Shown here in pieces: positions 1 through 7,240 of a stretch of 19,893 nucleotides of DNA. Positions within the stretch are counted from its first letter, which is position 1. Each line of letters starts with the position of its first letter. Below the pieces are notes generated by a model. It was not told the origin of the DNA, did no database searches, and was given only the letters and a program-made list of their open reading frames with translations. The position numbers and the translations under genes are program-made. The DNA is from Streptococcus mitis (GTDB lineage Bacteria; Bacillota; Bacilli; Lactobacillales; Streptococcaceae), in the NCBI GenBank assembly GCA_018364455.1, contig JAGZLW010000035.1, forward strand, positions 1 through 19,893, given 5' to 3'.

Positions 1-966
1 GGTGACAAAGATGAAGAAGAGATAAAAGAATCAGGGTTTAAAGAGGACGAGGAACAGGATAAAAAGGATACAAAAGAAAAAGCAGCCAAAGCAAAGATTC
101 CTGGCCTCCATATCTTGCGAGCTCTAACGATTTTATTTCCAAGTCTGCTTTTATTGATTATCTCTGCTTACTTACTCAGTCCTTATGCGACCATGAAGGA
201 TATAAGTATTGAGGGAACGGTACAAACTACGGCTGATGATATCCGACAAGCTTCAGGCATTCAGGATTCGGATTATACGATTAACCTTCTGCTAGATAAG
301 GCAAAATATGAAGAGCGGATCAAGTCTAATTATTGGGTGGAATCAGCTCAGCTTGTCTATCAATTTCCAACCAAGTTTACTATCAAGGTTAAGGAATATG
401 ATATTGTAGCCTACTATATTTCTGGTGAAAACCATTATCCTATTCTTTCCAGTGGTCAGCTTGAGACCAGTGCTGTGAGTTTGGTCAGTCTACCAGAAAC
501 TTATTTATCAGTTCTCTTTAATGATAGTGAACAAATCAAGGCTTTTGTCTCAGAACTTGCTCAAATTAGCCCAGAACTCAAGGCTGCTATCCAAAAGGTG
601 GAATTAGCCCCAAGCAAGGTGACTTCCGATTTAATTCGATTGACTATGAATGATTCGGACGAAGTCTTGGTTCCTCTATCTGAAATGAGTAAGAAATTGC
701 CTTATTACAGCAAGATTAAACCTCAATTGTCAGAACCAAGTGTGGTCGATATGGAAGCTGGAATTTACAGTTACACTGTGGCGGATAAATTAATTATGGA
801 GGCTGAGGAAAAAGCCAAACAAGAGGCTAAGGAAGCTGAGAAGAAACAGAAAGAGGAAGAGAAGAAAAGACTGGAAGAACAGCAGAATAAACTAGAAGAG
901 GAAAGGAAAAAGCTGGAGGAAGAGGGCAATCGAAATCAAACAAGTCAGCGTTCATCGCGTCGCTAG
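1..966 (+). CDS. divIB: Cell division protein DivIB/FtsQ, 5'-truncated by window edge
   Basis: The frame is open from the first base, so the gene begins upstream and the TTG at 115 is an internal codon. The visible order is a highly charged, Lys/Glu-rich cytoplasmic stretch, one transmembrane segment (LTILFPSLLLLIISAYLL, about 118-175), then an extracellular part beginning MKDISIEGTVQTTADDIRQA, which fits a POTRA domain, followed by the beta region. The C-terminus (about 790-960) is a long Glu/Lys/Gln-rich probable coiled coil ending in a basic, serine-rich tail. DivIB works with DivIC and FtsL at the septum and links to peptidoglycan synthesis. The single-pass layout and POTRA-like start support the family; the coiled-coil tail is typical of streptococcal forms. 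No convincing terminator follows before the pyr promoter at 1010. Confidence 0.9.
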   Translation, partial: GDKDEEEIKESGFKEDEEQDKKDTKEKAAKAKIPGLHILRALTILFPSLLLLIISAYLLSPYATMKDISIEGTVQTTADDIRQASGIQDSDYTINLLLDKAKYEERIKSNYWVESAQLVYQFPTKFTIKVKEYDIVAYYISGENHYPILSSGQLETSAVSLVSLPETYLSVLFNDSEQIKAFVSELAQISPELKAAIQKVELAPSKVTSDLIRLTMNDSDEVLVPLSEMSKKLPYYSKIKPQLSEPSVVDMEAGIYSYTVADKLIMEAEEKAKQEAKEAEKKQKEEEKKRLEEQQNKLEEERKKLEEEGNRNQTSQRSSRR

Positions 967-1009
967 GCTTAGCTTTTCTTCTATAGCTCTTTAGTTGCCA
1001 AGTTTTTAC

Positions 1010-1038
1010 TTGACAAGTGCTAGTAGAAATAATAGAAT
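1010..1038 (+). promoter_or_regulatory. Sigma-A promoter of the pyrFE operon
   Basis: A consensus TTGACA (-35, 1010-1015) is separated by exactly 17 bases from TAGAAT (-10, 1033-1038). Transcription should start near 1045, so the RNA begins right at the pyr attenuator. The promoter itself looks strong, which fits control by attenuation rather than at initiation. Confidence 0.8.
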
Positions 1039-1045
1039 AATAGAA

Positions 1046-1145
1046 AACCTTTAAAGCAGTCCAGAGAGGCAGCTAAGGTTAGACGGTGAAAGGGTGGAGA
1101 CTACCCATTTTTCGTGGAACCTTGCTGTTGGCAGGTTCCTTTTTT
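1046..1145 (+). promoter_or_regulatory. PyrR-binding transcription attenuator upstream of pyrF
   Basis: AGTCCAGAGAGGC (1058-1070) matches the conserved loop of PyrR-binding RNAs (consensus ARUCCNGNGAGGYU, from memory). It is enclosed by a stem AACCTT (1046-1051) with AAGGTT (1075-1080). The same AAGGTT can instead pair with AACCTT at 1118-1123, which is the 5' arm of the terminator hairpin (GGAACCT 1116-1122 with AGGTTCC 1133-1139, then six T, 1140-1145). The three elements are therefore mutually exclusive: anti-antiterminator, antiterminator, terminator. By analogy with Bacillus, PyrR with UMP/UTP would stabilise the first hairpin and stop transcription before pyrF. A small extra hairpin, GGGT/ACCC, lies at about 1091-1107. 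Confidence 0.88.
1116..1145 (+). terminator. Regulated intrinsic terminator of the pyr leader
   Basis: Stem GGAACCT/AGGTTCC with a loop of about ten bases, extendable by TGC/GCA with one bulge, followed by a six-T tract. It lies 53 bases before the pyrF start and is the OFF structure of the PyrR attenuator. Confidence 0.88.
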
Positions 1146-1198
1146 CGTGGCTTCTGTTGCCCAGACTCTCTCACTAGCAAAGGTAAAAGGAGAAACCT

Positions 1199-1894
1199 AT
1201 GCGAGAACATCGTCCAGTCATTGCTCTTGATTTTCCTAGTTTTGAGGCGGTCAAGGAATTCTTAGCTCTTTTTCCAGAATCAGAAAGCCTTTATCTAAAG
1301 GTAGGGATGGAGCTTTATTACGCAACGGGGCCTGAGATTGTGTCTTACTTGAAAGGCCTGGGGCACAGTGTCTTTTTGGATCTCAAGTTGCATGACATTC
1401 CCAATACAGTCAAATCAGCTATGAAGGTCTTGTCTCAGCTTGGTGTGGATATGACCAATGTTCATGCAGCTGGTGGTGTAGAGATGATGAAAGCTGCGCG
1501 TGAAGGTCTTGGAATCCAAGCCAAATTGATTGCAGTGACTCAGCTGACATCAACGTCAGAAGCCCAGATGCAGGAGTTTCAAAATATCCAAACCAGCCTG
1601 CAAGAGTCTGTCATTCATTATGCTAAGAAAACAGCTGAAGCGGGATTAGATGGTGTCGTTTGCTCGGCTCAGGAAGTGGAAGTCATCAAACAGGCTACCA
1701 ATCCAGATTTTATCTGTCTGACACCGGGCATTCGTCCTGCAGGTGCTGCAGTGGGAGATCAAAAACGTGTTATGACACCTGCTGATGCCTATCAAATCGG
1801 TAGTGACTATATCGTAGTGGGACGTCCCATTACCCAAGCTGAGGATCCTGTTGCAGCTTATCATGCTATCAAGGATGAATGGAACCAAGACTAG
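1199..1894 (+). CDS. pyrF: Orotidine 5'-phosphate decarboxylase
   Basis: Decarboxylates orotidine 5'-phosphate to UMP, the last step of de novo pyrimidine synthesis, in the cytosol. The 231-residue TIM-barrel protein shows the diagnostic catalytic motif DLKLHDIPNT (residues 61-70), with the Asp61-Lys63-Asp66 charged network. Near the end it has TPGIRP and VVGRPIT (the phosphate-binding region). An AAAGGAG ribosome binding site ends 6 bases before the ATG at 1199. The gene is the first of a two-gene unit with pyrE, 39 bases downstream, which is the preceding enzyme of the same pathway. Expression is presumably set by the PyrR attenuator in front of it. Length is normal and no defects are seen. 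Confidence 0.97.
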   Translation: MREHRPVIALDFPSFEAVKEFLALFPESESLYLKVGMELYYATGPEIVSYLKGLGHSVFLDLKLHDIPNTVKSAMKVLSQLGVDMTNVHAAGGVEMMKAAREGLGIQAKLIAVTQLTSTSEAQMQEFQNIQTSLQESVIHYAKKTAEAGLDGVVCSAQEVEVIKQATNPDFICLTPGIRPAGAAVGDQKRVMTPADAYQIGSDYIVVGRPITQAEDPVAAYHAIKDEWNQD

Positions 1895-1933
1895 AATTAA
1901 AGAAATAGATTAGAAAAACAAAAGGAGAAGACC

Positions 1934-2566
1934 ATGACACTTGCTAAAGATATAGCTAGCCACCTCTTGAAAATTCAAGCAGTTTACCTCAAACCAGAGG
2001 AGCCTTTCACTTGGGCATCTGGTATCAAGTCACCCATTTATACGGATAACCGTGTGACACTTGCCTATCCAGAAACTCGTACCTTAATTGAAAATGGCTT
2101 TGTGGAAGCTATCAAAGAAGCTTTTCCTGAGGTAGAAGTGATTGCAGGGACTGCAACAGCAGGGATTCCTCACGGAGCTATTATTGCAGATAAGATGAAC
2201 TTGCCATTTGCCTACATCCGTAGCAAACCAAAAGACCACGGTGCTGGTAATCAAATCGAAGGTCGCGTAGCTCAAGGTCAAAAAATGGTAGTGGTTGAAG
2301 ATCTTATTTCAACAGGTGGTTCTGTTCTTGAAGCCGTAGCCGCAGCTAAGCGAGAAGGAGCAGAGGTTCTCGGTGTTGTAGCGATTTTCAGCTACCAATT
2401 GCCAAAAGCAGATAAGAACTTCTCAGATGCTGGTGTGAAATTGGTAACACTTTCAAACTATAGCGAGCTTATCCATCTAGCCCAAGAAGAAGGTTACATT
2501 ACGCCAGAAGGACTCGACCTTCTAAAACGCTTTAAAGAAGACCAAGAAAATTGGCAAAATGCCTAA
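1934..2566 (+). CDS. pyrE: Orotate phosphoribosyltransferase
   Basis: Transfers the phosphoribosyl group of PRPP to orotate to make OMP, the substrate of the preceding gene product. The 210-residue protein carries the type I PRPP-binding motif VVVEDLISTGGS (residues 119-130), the IRSKPKDHG segment (95-103) of the flexible catalytic loop, and the AGTATAGIPHG region (71-81). A good ribosome binding site (AAAAGGAG) precedes the ATG. It is cotranscribed with pyrF, since nothing resembling a promoter or terminator lies in the 39-base gap. A symmetrical terminator follows directly. Confidence 0.97.
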   Translation: MTLAKDIASHLLKIQAVYLKPEEPFTWASGIKSPIYTDNRVTLAYPETRTLIENGFVEAIKEAFPEVEVIAGTATAGIPHGAIIADKMNLPFAYIRSKPKDHGAGNQIEGRVAQGQKMVVVEDLISTGGSVLEAVAAAKREGAEVLGVVAIFSYQLPKADKNFSDAGVKLVTLSNYSELIHLAQEEGYITPEGLDLLKRFKEDQENWQNA

Positions 2567-2574
2567 AACATATA

Positions 2575-2612
2575 AAATCAGGTAGTCACTAGGATTACCT
2601 GATTTCTTTTTG
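2575..2612. terminator. Terminator between pyrE and the convergent ABC operon
   Basis: A perfect 10-bp stem, AAATCAGGTA (2575-2584) with TACCTGATTT (2596-2605), is followed on the plus strand by CTTTTT. On the minus strand the stem is followed by a T-rich stretch (TTTTATATGTTTT), so it can probably also stop the ABC operon, whose last gene ends at 2628. Confidence 0.85.
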
Positions 2613-2627
2613 TGATTTCATTGAGTA

Positions 2628-3494
2628 TTAGTCGACTTTTCCGCCTTCAACAACTAGGTCATCTGCTTTAGCAGCGTCACCGTAGGTTGGGTGAAGTGTT
2701 TTTTCATAGGCCTTGTGGAAGAAGTTTTCTTTGCCTAATTTTTCAATATCTTTATTGATGAAGTCTAGCAATTCTTGGTTGCCTTTTTGAACTGCTGGCG
2801 CAATGGTATCTGGATTACCGAGGGAAGTAATTCCTACTTCAAATCCTTTATTTTCAAGCGCCCAAGCTAGGACTTCCGTATTGTCAGTAGAGAAGGCATC
2901 TCCACGTCCGTCAAGAAGGGCTTGGTAAGAGTCACTGTATTGGTCGTATTTTTGGAGTTTGATTTCTGGATGATTCTTTTCAAAATAAGTTTCAGCGGTC
3001 GTTCCTTTTGTAACAATCAAGGTTTTGCCTTCTAATTGTTTGACATCTGTAATAAGACCGGTCTTAGGTGATACGACACCCAGAGAAACTTTCATATATG
3101 GAAGGGCAAAATCAACTTGTTTCTTACGTTCATCAGTTACTGTAAAATTGGCAAGAGTAATATCCACCTTGTTTGAAATCAAGTATTCCGCACGATTTGC
3201 AGCATCGACTGAAACGTATTTGACCTTGACACCAAGGTCTTGGGCCAGTTGATTCCCAAGTTCGATATCGTAACCTTGGTAAGAACCGTCATTGTCAACG
3301 TAGCCAAACGGTTTTTTATCTCCAAACACGGCGACTCGTAGCTCACCGCTTTTTTTGATTTCATCGATTGTGCGAGCCTTGGCAGTGGTTTTACCTGACG
3401 ATGCACCACCATTTCCACCTGAGCTACAAGCTGTGACAAAGATAAGGGTTAAGGCAAGTGCCAAAACAGTTAAGAGTGGTTTGAGTAGTTTCAT
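2628..3494 (-). CDS. Amino-acid ABC transporter substrate-binding lipoprotein
   Basis: Extracytoplasmic binding protein of the importer encoded just upstream on the same strand. The 288-residue protein has a lipoprotein signal peptide: Lys-containing start, hydrophobic core, then VTAC as lipobox with Cys23, followed by a Ser/Gly-rich linker. The mature part is a class-3 solute-binding fold with the segments ELRVAVFGDKKPFGYVD, GYDIELGNQLAQDLG and DITLANFTVTDERKKQVDFA. The last resembles binding proteins for acidic or polar amino acids such as Campylobacter PEB1, but the substrate cannot be fixed from sequence. The start is supported by AGGAG 6 bases upstream. It is the promoter-distal gene of the operon, 11 bases after the ATPase stop. 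Confidence 0.92.
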   Translation of the reverse strand: MKLLKPLLTVLALALTLIFVTACSSGGNGGASSGKTTAKARTIDEIKKSGELRVAVFGDKKPFGYVDNDGSYQGYDIELGNQLAQDLGVKVKYVSVDAANRAEYLISNKVDITLANFTVTDERKKQVDFALPYMKVSLGVVSPKTGLITDVKQLEGKTLIVTKGTTAETYFEKNHPEIKLQKYDQYSDSYQALLDGRGDAFSTDNTEVLAWALENKGFEVGITSLGNPDTIAPAVQKGNQELLDFINKDIEKLGKENFFHKAYEKTLHPTYGDAAKADDLVVEGGKVD

Positions 3495-3505
3495 AAGAAT
3501 CTCCT

Positions 3506-4264
3506 TTATAGATATGAGCCAAATTGGCTAAAGTAAAAGACGTTTAAAAATTCCTGGGCTCGTTTGGTTTGCGGATTGGTAAAGAAGGCTTGAGCCGTTC
3601 CTTCTTCAGCGATTTTCCCTTGGTCGAGGAAGATAATCCGATCGGCAATAGCTTGAGCAAACTGCATTTCGTGGCTTACTAAAATCATGGTACGACCTTC
3701 TTGGGCCAAGTCATTTATGAGTTCCAGCACCTCACGCACCATTTCTGGATCCAGCGAAGCAGTCACTTCGTCAAAAAGGATAATTTCTGGATGCATGAGG
3801 AGGGCACGGACAATTGCAACCCGTTGCTTCTGTCCACCAGATAATTGACGCGCAAAGCTATGTTGTTTATCTAGCAAACCAACACGTTCCAGTAGTTGCA
3901 GAGCTTCTTCTGTTACTTCCTTCTTGTCTCTTCCCTGAGCCTTGATAGGGCCTAGGATGAGGTTTTGTAAGACATCCAGATGGGGAAAGAGTTCATAACT
4001 TTGAAAGACCATGCCAATCTTTTGGCGAACTAGATGAAAATCTTTTTTATTTTCAACGATAGACTGACCGTCCAGAAGAATATCTCCACCTTGAATACTT
4101 TCTAAGCCGTTGAGGCAACGAAGTAGGGTACTTTTCCCACAACCAGATGGCCCTAGGATAACCACAACTTCCCCTTTATTGATTTGTAGGGATAGACCTT
4201 GGAGGATAAGATTGTCTCCGAAGGATTTTTGTAGTTCCTTGATTTCTAAGATAGTTTCCGACAT
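3506..4264 (-). CDS. Polar amino-acid ABC transporter ATPase (GlnQ/HisP-like)
   Basis: Cytoplasmic nucleotide-binding subunit that powers the importer. The 252-residue protein shows Walker A GPSGCGKST (38-46), a Q-loop MVFQSYELFPH (85-95), the signature LSGGQKQR (141-148), Walker B IILFDE (161-166), the D-loop LDPE and the switch His198 (VSHEM). After Walker B the usual DEPT is DEVT, a mild deviation. The C-terminus ends with a short hydrophobic tail (FYFSQFGSYL) beyond the usual family end. The stop codon of the upstream permease directly abuts this ATG, implying translational coupling. The ATPase belongs to the polar amino-acid transporter family. Confidence 0.95.
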   Translation of the reverse strand: MSETILEIKELQKSFGDNLILQGLSLQINKGEVVVILGPSGCGKSTLLRCLNGLESIQGGDILLDGQSIVENKKDFHLVRQKIGMVFQSYELFPHLDVLQNLILGPIKAQGRDKKEVTEEALQLLERVGLLDKQHSFARQLSGGQKQRVAIVRALLMHPEIILFDEVTASLDPEMVREVLELINDLAQEGRTMILVSHEMQFAQAIADRIIFLDQGKIAEEGTAQAFFTNPQTKRAQEFLNVFYFSQFGSYL

Positions 4265-4942
4265 TTAGTTCCTCCAATGTTTTTCTAGGTGAGTGGATAG
4301 TTTGGAAATAGGAAAGCAGACTGCGAAATACAAGACCAGAATGGTTCCATAAATCCAGAAGGAAGCGGTTGGGATGGTCAGGCGATTGCTATCAATGATT
4401 TGTTGTCCAACCTTGGTAACTTCAACAACCCCAATCAGGACAACCAAGGAAGTCGTTTTAATCATCCGAGTGACAAGATTAATGGCCTGCGGTAGCAGTC
4501 TTCTCAAAACCTGTGGGATGATGATGTGGTAGTAAAGTTGAACATTGGTCAAACCTAGCGCCTGTCCACTTTCAAACTGATGCTTAGGGAGGGAAGTGAT
4601 AGCTCCACGTACCAAGTCCCCCATTTCAGCTGTTCCCCAGAGGGTGAAAACGATAATAGCTGAAGTCTCACCTGAGATATTGATATTAAAGTTTCGAGCT
4701 AAGCCAAAGTAAACGATGAAGAGCAATACCAGCTGGGGCATGATACGGATGAATTCTAAATACAATCGTGTTAAAAATCGTACGATTCTAGAATGGGAGG
4801 TCATAATGATTCCCATGACTGTTCCGAACATTATGGATAAGAGGACAGACAGAATGGATATGCCAATCGTAACGCCCAATCCCTGTAAGATTCTCAGGAG
4901 ATTATTTCCCTGAAAGAGTACTTGGATTCCCGAATCCTGCAT
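4265..4942 (-). CDS. Amino-acid ABC transporter permease (second of two)
   Basis: Integral membrane subunit of the HisM/GlnP family, 225 residues, with about five hydrophobic segments. It shows the EAA-loop region that contacts the ATPase (ESGQALGLTNVQLYYHIIIPQ), and an N-terminal scaffold typical of polar amino-acid permeases (RLYLEFIRIMPQLVLLFIVYFGL). The start ATG at 4942 lies 41 bases inside the upstream permease gene and is preceded by AAGGAGG with a 7-base gap, so the overlap looks genuine. It probably forms a heterodimeric pore with the neighbouring permease. Confidence 0.93.
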   Translation of the reverse strand: MQDSGIQVLFQGNNLLRILQGLGVTIGISILSVLLSIMFGTVMGIIMTSHSRIVRFLTRLYLEFIRIMPQLVLLFIVYFGLARNFNINISGETSAIIVFTLWGTAEMGDLVRGAITSLPKHQFESGQALGLTNVQLYYHIIIPQVLRRLLPQAINLVTRMIKTTSLVVLIGVVEVTKVGQQIIDSNRLTIPTASFWIYGTILVLYFAVCFPISKLSTHLEKHWRN

Positions 4943-5582
4943 GGCGGAGCCTCCTTTCTATCCAGCTAAAGACCAGTGAGATGGGTAGAAGCATGATCAG
5001 ATAAGCAACTACCAACATAGCCAGCGCAATGTCTGTTTCATAGTAGAGCCCAATCAAGTCTTTGGCGACGTACATGAGGTCGGTCAAAGCTACTGCTGAG
5101 AAAATAGAGGTTTCCTTGATGAGGAAAATGACATTGGCACTAAAAGATGGTAGGGCCACCGCTGTTGCTTGCGGAAGAACCACATAGCGAAAGACTTGTG
5201 CAGGTGTCAGACCGATAGCGAATCCAATCTCCTGCTGGGTTTGACTGACGGCTTCCAGCCCACTTCGGAAAGATTCTGCCATATAGGATCCTCCTAAAAA
5301 GATCAGTCCTAAAGTGGCACAGACTTCTGAAGATAGGACAATCCCTACTCTAGGAAGACCGAAGTAGAGAAAGAAGAGTTGAATCAAAAGGGGCGTATTA
5401 CGTGACAATTCAATATAGGCTGTCGCTACTTGCGCCAAAACAGGGATTCGATAATGTCGGATGATACTAACGATTAAACCGAGCAGAAAGGATCCCAGAA
5501 TTCCCCAAACTGCAATATGCAAGGTCAGAAAGAATGCCTTTTGATATAGTGGTAGATATTGTTCAACAATGGACCAATCCAA
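4902..5582 (-). CDS. Amino-acid ABC transporter permease (first of two), TTG start
   Basis: First gene of the importer operon: a 226-residue HisM/GlnP-type permease with the family signature RNTPLLIQLFFLYFGLP (about residues 60-76) and an EAA loop (EIGFAIGLTPAQVFRYVVLPQ). The start is TTG at 5582: GGGAGG lies 8 bases upstream at 5591-5596, the protein then begins MDWSIVEQYLPLY as expected for the family, and no in-frame ATG fits better. A rare start may lower translation of this subunit. The promoter lies about 35 bases upstream, leaving a leader of only about 25 bases. Confidence 0.9.
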   Translation of the reverse strand: MDWSIVEQYLPLYQKAFFLTLHIAVWGILGSFLLGLIVSIIRHYRIPVLAQVATAYIELSRNTPLLIQLFFLYFGLPRVGIVLSSEVCATLGLIFLGGSYMAESFRSGLEAVSQTQQEIGFAIGLTPAQVFRYVVLPQATAVALPSFSANVIFLIKETSIFSAVALTDLMYVAKDLIGLYYETDIALAMLVVAYLIMLLPISLVFSWIERRLRHAGFGNPSTLSGK

Positions 5583-5615
5583 AAATAGAACCTCCCATCT
5601 AGAAATAATACAGTT

Positions 5616-5644
5616 ATTGTAGCACTTAAAATCTCCTTTGGATA
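5616..5644 (-). promoter_or_regulatory. Promoter of the amino-acid ABC operon
   Basis: On the minus strand TGCTACAAT is an extended -10 (TACAAT, 5621-5616, preceded by TGC). The -35 region at correct spacing (TATCCA, 5644-5639) is poor, as is common for extended -10 promoters in this genus. Transcription would start near 5609, just before the GGGAGG site of the first permease. Confidence 0.55.
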
Positions 5645-5691
5645 ATATCTATTTTTTATTGCCCTTATAAGGATTTTTTATCATAGACATA

Positions 5692-5706
5692 AAATTTCTG
5701 AAATTT
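5692..5706. promoter_or_regulatory. Candidate CodY box in the lctO/ABC divergent region
   Basis: AAATTTCTGAAATTT matches the CodY consensus AATTTTCWGAAAATT at 13 of 15 positions and is palindromic around the CWG core. It lies upstream of both divergent promoters. CodY commonly represses amino-acid transport operons in streptococci when branched-chain amino acids are plentiful, so the ABC operon is the likely target. In such an AT-rich spacer a 13/15 match can occur by chance. Confidence 0.45.
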
Positions 5707-5729
5707 CCAAACAAAATATTTGAAAAATT

Positions 5730-5761
5730 TTGAAAAAAGAGTTAAGATATTTTTGTAATAT
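5730..5761 (+). promoter_or_regulatory. Probable lctO promoter
   Basis: TTGAAA (5730-5735) is a fair -35. The -10 is uncertain: TTGTAA at 17-base spacing (5753-5758) or TAATAT at 20-base spacing (5756-5761). Either places the start close to 5765-5770, overlapping the cre-like site. The promoter looks weaker than the thi and pyr promoters. Confidence 0.45.
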
Positions 5762-5765
5762 ACAA

Positions 5766-5779
5766 AGTAAACGCTTACT
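5766..5779 (+). promoter_or_regulatory. cre-like CcpA site at the lctO transcription start
   Basis: AGTAAACGCTTACT fits the catabolite-responsive element consensus (TGWAARCGYTWNCW) with one mismatch at the first base. It contains the core AAACGCTT and lies between the -10 region and the ribosome binding site. A CcpA complex here would block initiation or early elongation, coupling lactate oxidation to the sugar supply. Confidence 0.65.
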
Positions 5780-5797
5780 TATTAAGGAGGGCATTTT

Positions 5798-6934
5798 ATG
5801 TCATACAAAACAAGCAATGCAGAAGGTCATGTAGATTTCATCAATACCTATGATTTGGAGCCAATGGCGCAACAAGTTATTCCTAAAGCAGCATTTGGCT
5901 ATATCGCTAGTGGGGCGGAAGATACTTTCACTTTACGTGAGAATATTCGTGCCTTTAACCACAAACTCATCGTTCCGCATACGCTTTGCAATGTAGAAAA
6001 TCCAAGTACAGAGATTGAATTTGCAGGTGAAAAATTGTCTTCACCAATCATTATGGCGCCTGTTGCGGCTCATAAATTGGCAAATGAACAGGGTGAAGTG
6101 GCGACTGCGCGTGGTGTGCATGAGTTTGGTTCTCTCTATACAACCAGCTCTTACTCTACTGTCGACCTTCCAGAAATTACGGAAGCCCTTCAAGGGACAC
6201 CTCATTGGTTCCAGTTTTACTTTAGTAAAGATGATGGTATCAATCGCCACATCATGGACCGTGTGAAGGCTGAAGGTTATAAAGCGATTGTCTTGACGGC
6301 TGATGCTACGGTAGGGGGCAATCGTGAGGTCGATAAGCGTAATGGTTTTGTCTTCCCAGTTGGCATGCCGATTGTTGAAGAATACCTGCCAGAAGGTGCT
6401 GGTAAATCAATGGACTTTGTTTACAAATCAGCTAAACAGCGCCTATCTCCACGAGATGTAGAATTTATCGCTGAATACTCAGGACTTCCTGTTTATGTCA
6501 AGGGGCCACAATGCCGTGAGGACGTTGAACGTTCGCTTGCTGCTGGAGCTTCTGGTATCTGGGTAACCAACCATGGTGGCCGTCAAATCGACGGTGGGCC
6601 AGCTGCCTTTGACTCACTTCAAGAAGTAGCAGAAGCAGTTGACAAACGCGTACCAATTGTCTTTGACTCTGGTATTCGTCGTGGCCAACACGTCTTTAAA
6701 GCCTTGGCTTCAGGAGCAGACTTGGTAGCTATTGGCCGCCCGGTTATCTATGGCTTGGCTCTCGGCGGTAGTGTTGGTGTGCGTCAAGTCTTTGAACACT
6801 TGAATGCAGAATTGAAGACAGTTATGCAGTTATCTGGAACTCAGACTATTGAAGATGTCAAACACTTCAAACTCCGTCACAACCCATACAATCCAACCTT
6901 CCCAGTTGACCCTCGTGACTTAAAATTGTATTGA
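5798..6934 (+). CDS. lctO: L-lactate oxidase, FMN-dependent
   Basis: Oxidises L-lactate to pyruvate with O2 and releases H2O2, in the cytosol. The 378-residue protein spans the whole FMN alpha-hydroxy-acid oxidase barrel. It shows FGYIASGAED (residues 33-42; Tyr35 as active-site Tyr), MAPVA (86-90), the flavin lysine in VYVKG (Lys235), the catalytic pair in VTNHGGRQ (His259 and Arg262) and the phosphate-binding SGIRRG...AIGRP. The active-site set is complete, so it should be functional. The start has AAGGAGG 8 bases upstream. With pyruvate oxidase this enzyme lets pneumococci turn lactate into acetyl phosphate and peroxide. It is monocistronic, with its own terminator. Confidence 0.95.
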   Translation: MSYKTSNAEGHVDFINTYDLEPMAQQVIPKAAFGYIASGAEDTFTLRENIRAFNHKLIVPHTLCNVENPSTEIEFAGEKLSSPIIMAPVAAHKLANEQGEVATARGVHEFGSLYTTSSYSTVDLPEITEALQGTPHWFQFYFSKDDGINRHIMDRVKAEGYKAIVLTADATVGGNREVDKRNGFVFPVGMPIVEEYLPEGAGKSMDFVYKSAKQRLSPRDVEFIAEYSGLPVYVKGPQCREDVERSLAAGASGIWVTNHGGRQIDGGPAAFDSLQEVAEAVDKRVPIVFDSGIRRGQHVFKALASGADLVAIGRPVIYGLALGGSVGVRQVFEHLNAELKTVMQLSGTQTIEDVKHFKLRHNPYNPTFPVDPRDLKLY

Positions 6935-6946
6935 TAAAATAGCTTG

Positions 6947-6970
6947 CCTCCACTTGATGTGGAGGTTTTT
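6947..6970 (+). terminator. lctO terminator
   Basis: A 7-bp GC-rich stem, CCTCCAC (6947-6953) with GTGGAGG (6959-6965), five-base loop, then five T. It lies 12 bases after the lctO stop codon. Confidence 0.9.
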
Positions 6971-7035
6971 CTTCGTCTATAGGAAGAATAAATCACCATT
7001 GAAATCTATATAAATATATTTTTCAGTCAAATATC

Positions 7036-7064
7036 TTGCTAGGGCTTTCATTTTTTGCTATACT
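7036..7064 (+). promoter_or_regulatory. Promoter of the first thiamin operon
   Basis: TTGCTA (-35, 7036-7041), 17 bases, TATACT (-10, 7059-7064) with an extended TGC immediately before it. Transcription would start near 7071, about 17 bases before the TPP aptamer. Confidence 0.75.
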
Positions 7065-7087
7065 GGTGCAGTAATTAAATAATAAAG

Positions 7088-7159
7088 ACATTTGGGGTGC
7101 TTTAGGCTGAGATGATACCCATTGAACCTGATACAGTTAAGACTGGCGAAGGGAAATGT
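7088..7159 (+). promoter_or_regulatory. TPP riboswitch aptamer 1 (tenA1-thiM1-thiE1)
   Basis: Shows the conserved THI-element parts: P1 ACATTT (7088-7093) with AAATGT (7154-7159), GGGGTGC, GGCTGAGATGATACCC (pyrimidine-sensing arm), GAACCTGATACAG and CGAAGGGAAA (pyrophosphate-sensing arm). P5 is ACAGT/ACTG plus an A7133 x G7146 mismatch. With the terminator at 7207-7240 it forms a transcriptional OFF switch: TPP binding favours termination. TTTCG (7169-7173) can pair with CGAAA (7179-7183) as a small platform hairpin. Confidence 0.95.
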
Positions 7160-7206
7160 GAAACGTTTTTTCGTATGGCGAAATGAACGATCTAATCTTG
7201 TAAGTC

Positions 7207-7240
7207 AACTCTAATTCTTGATTGTAATTGGAGTTTTTTT
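7207..7240 (+). terminator. Riboswitch-controlled terminator 1
   Basis: AACTCTAATT (7207-7216) pairs with AATTGGAGTT (7226-7235) with one G-U pair, followed by a run of T to 7240. It stands 145 bases before tenA1, so termination here shuts off the whole operon. Confidence 0.9.

Noticed and set aside
115..117. TTG as start codon of the divIB reading frame
   Set aside because: The frame is open back to base 1 with the charged sequence expected of the DivIB cytoplasmic domain, so the true start is outside the window.
7169..7183. TTTCG/CGAAA hairpin behind the first aptamer as a terminator
   Set aside because: Only five pairs and no T tract after it; it is treated as part of the expression platform.
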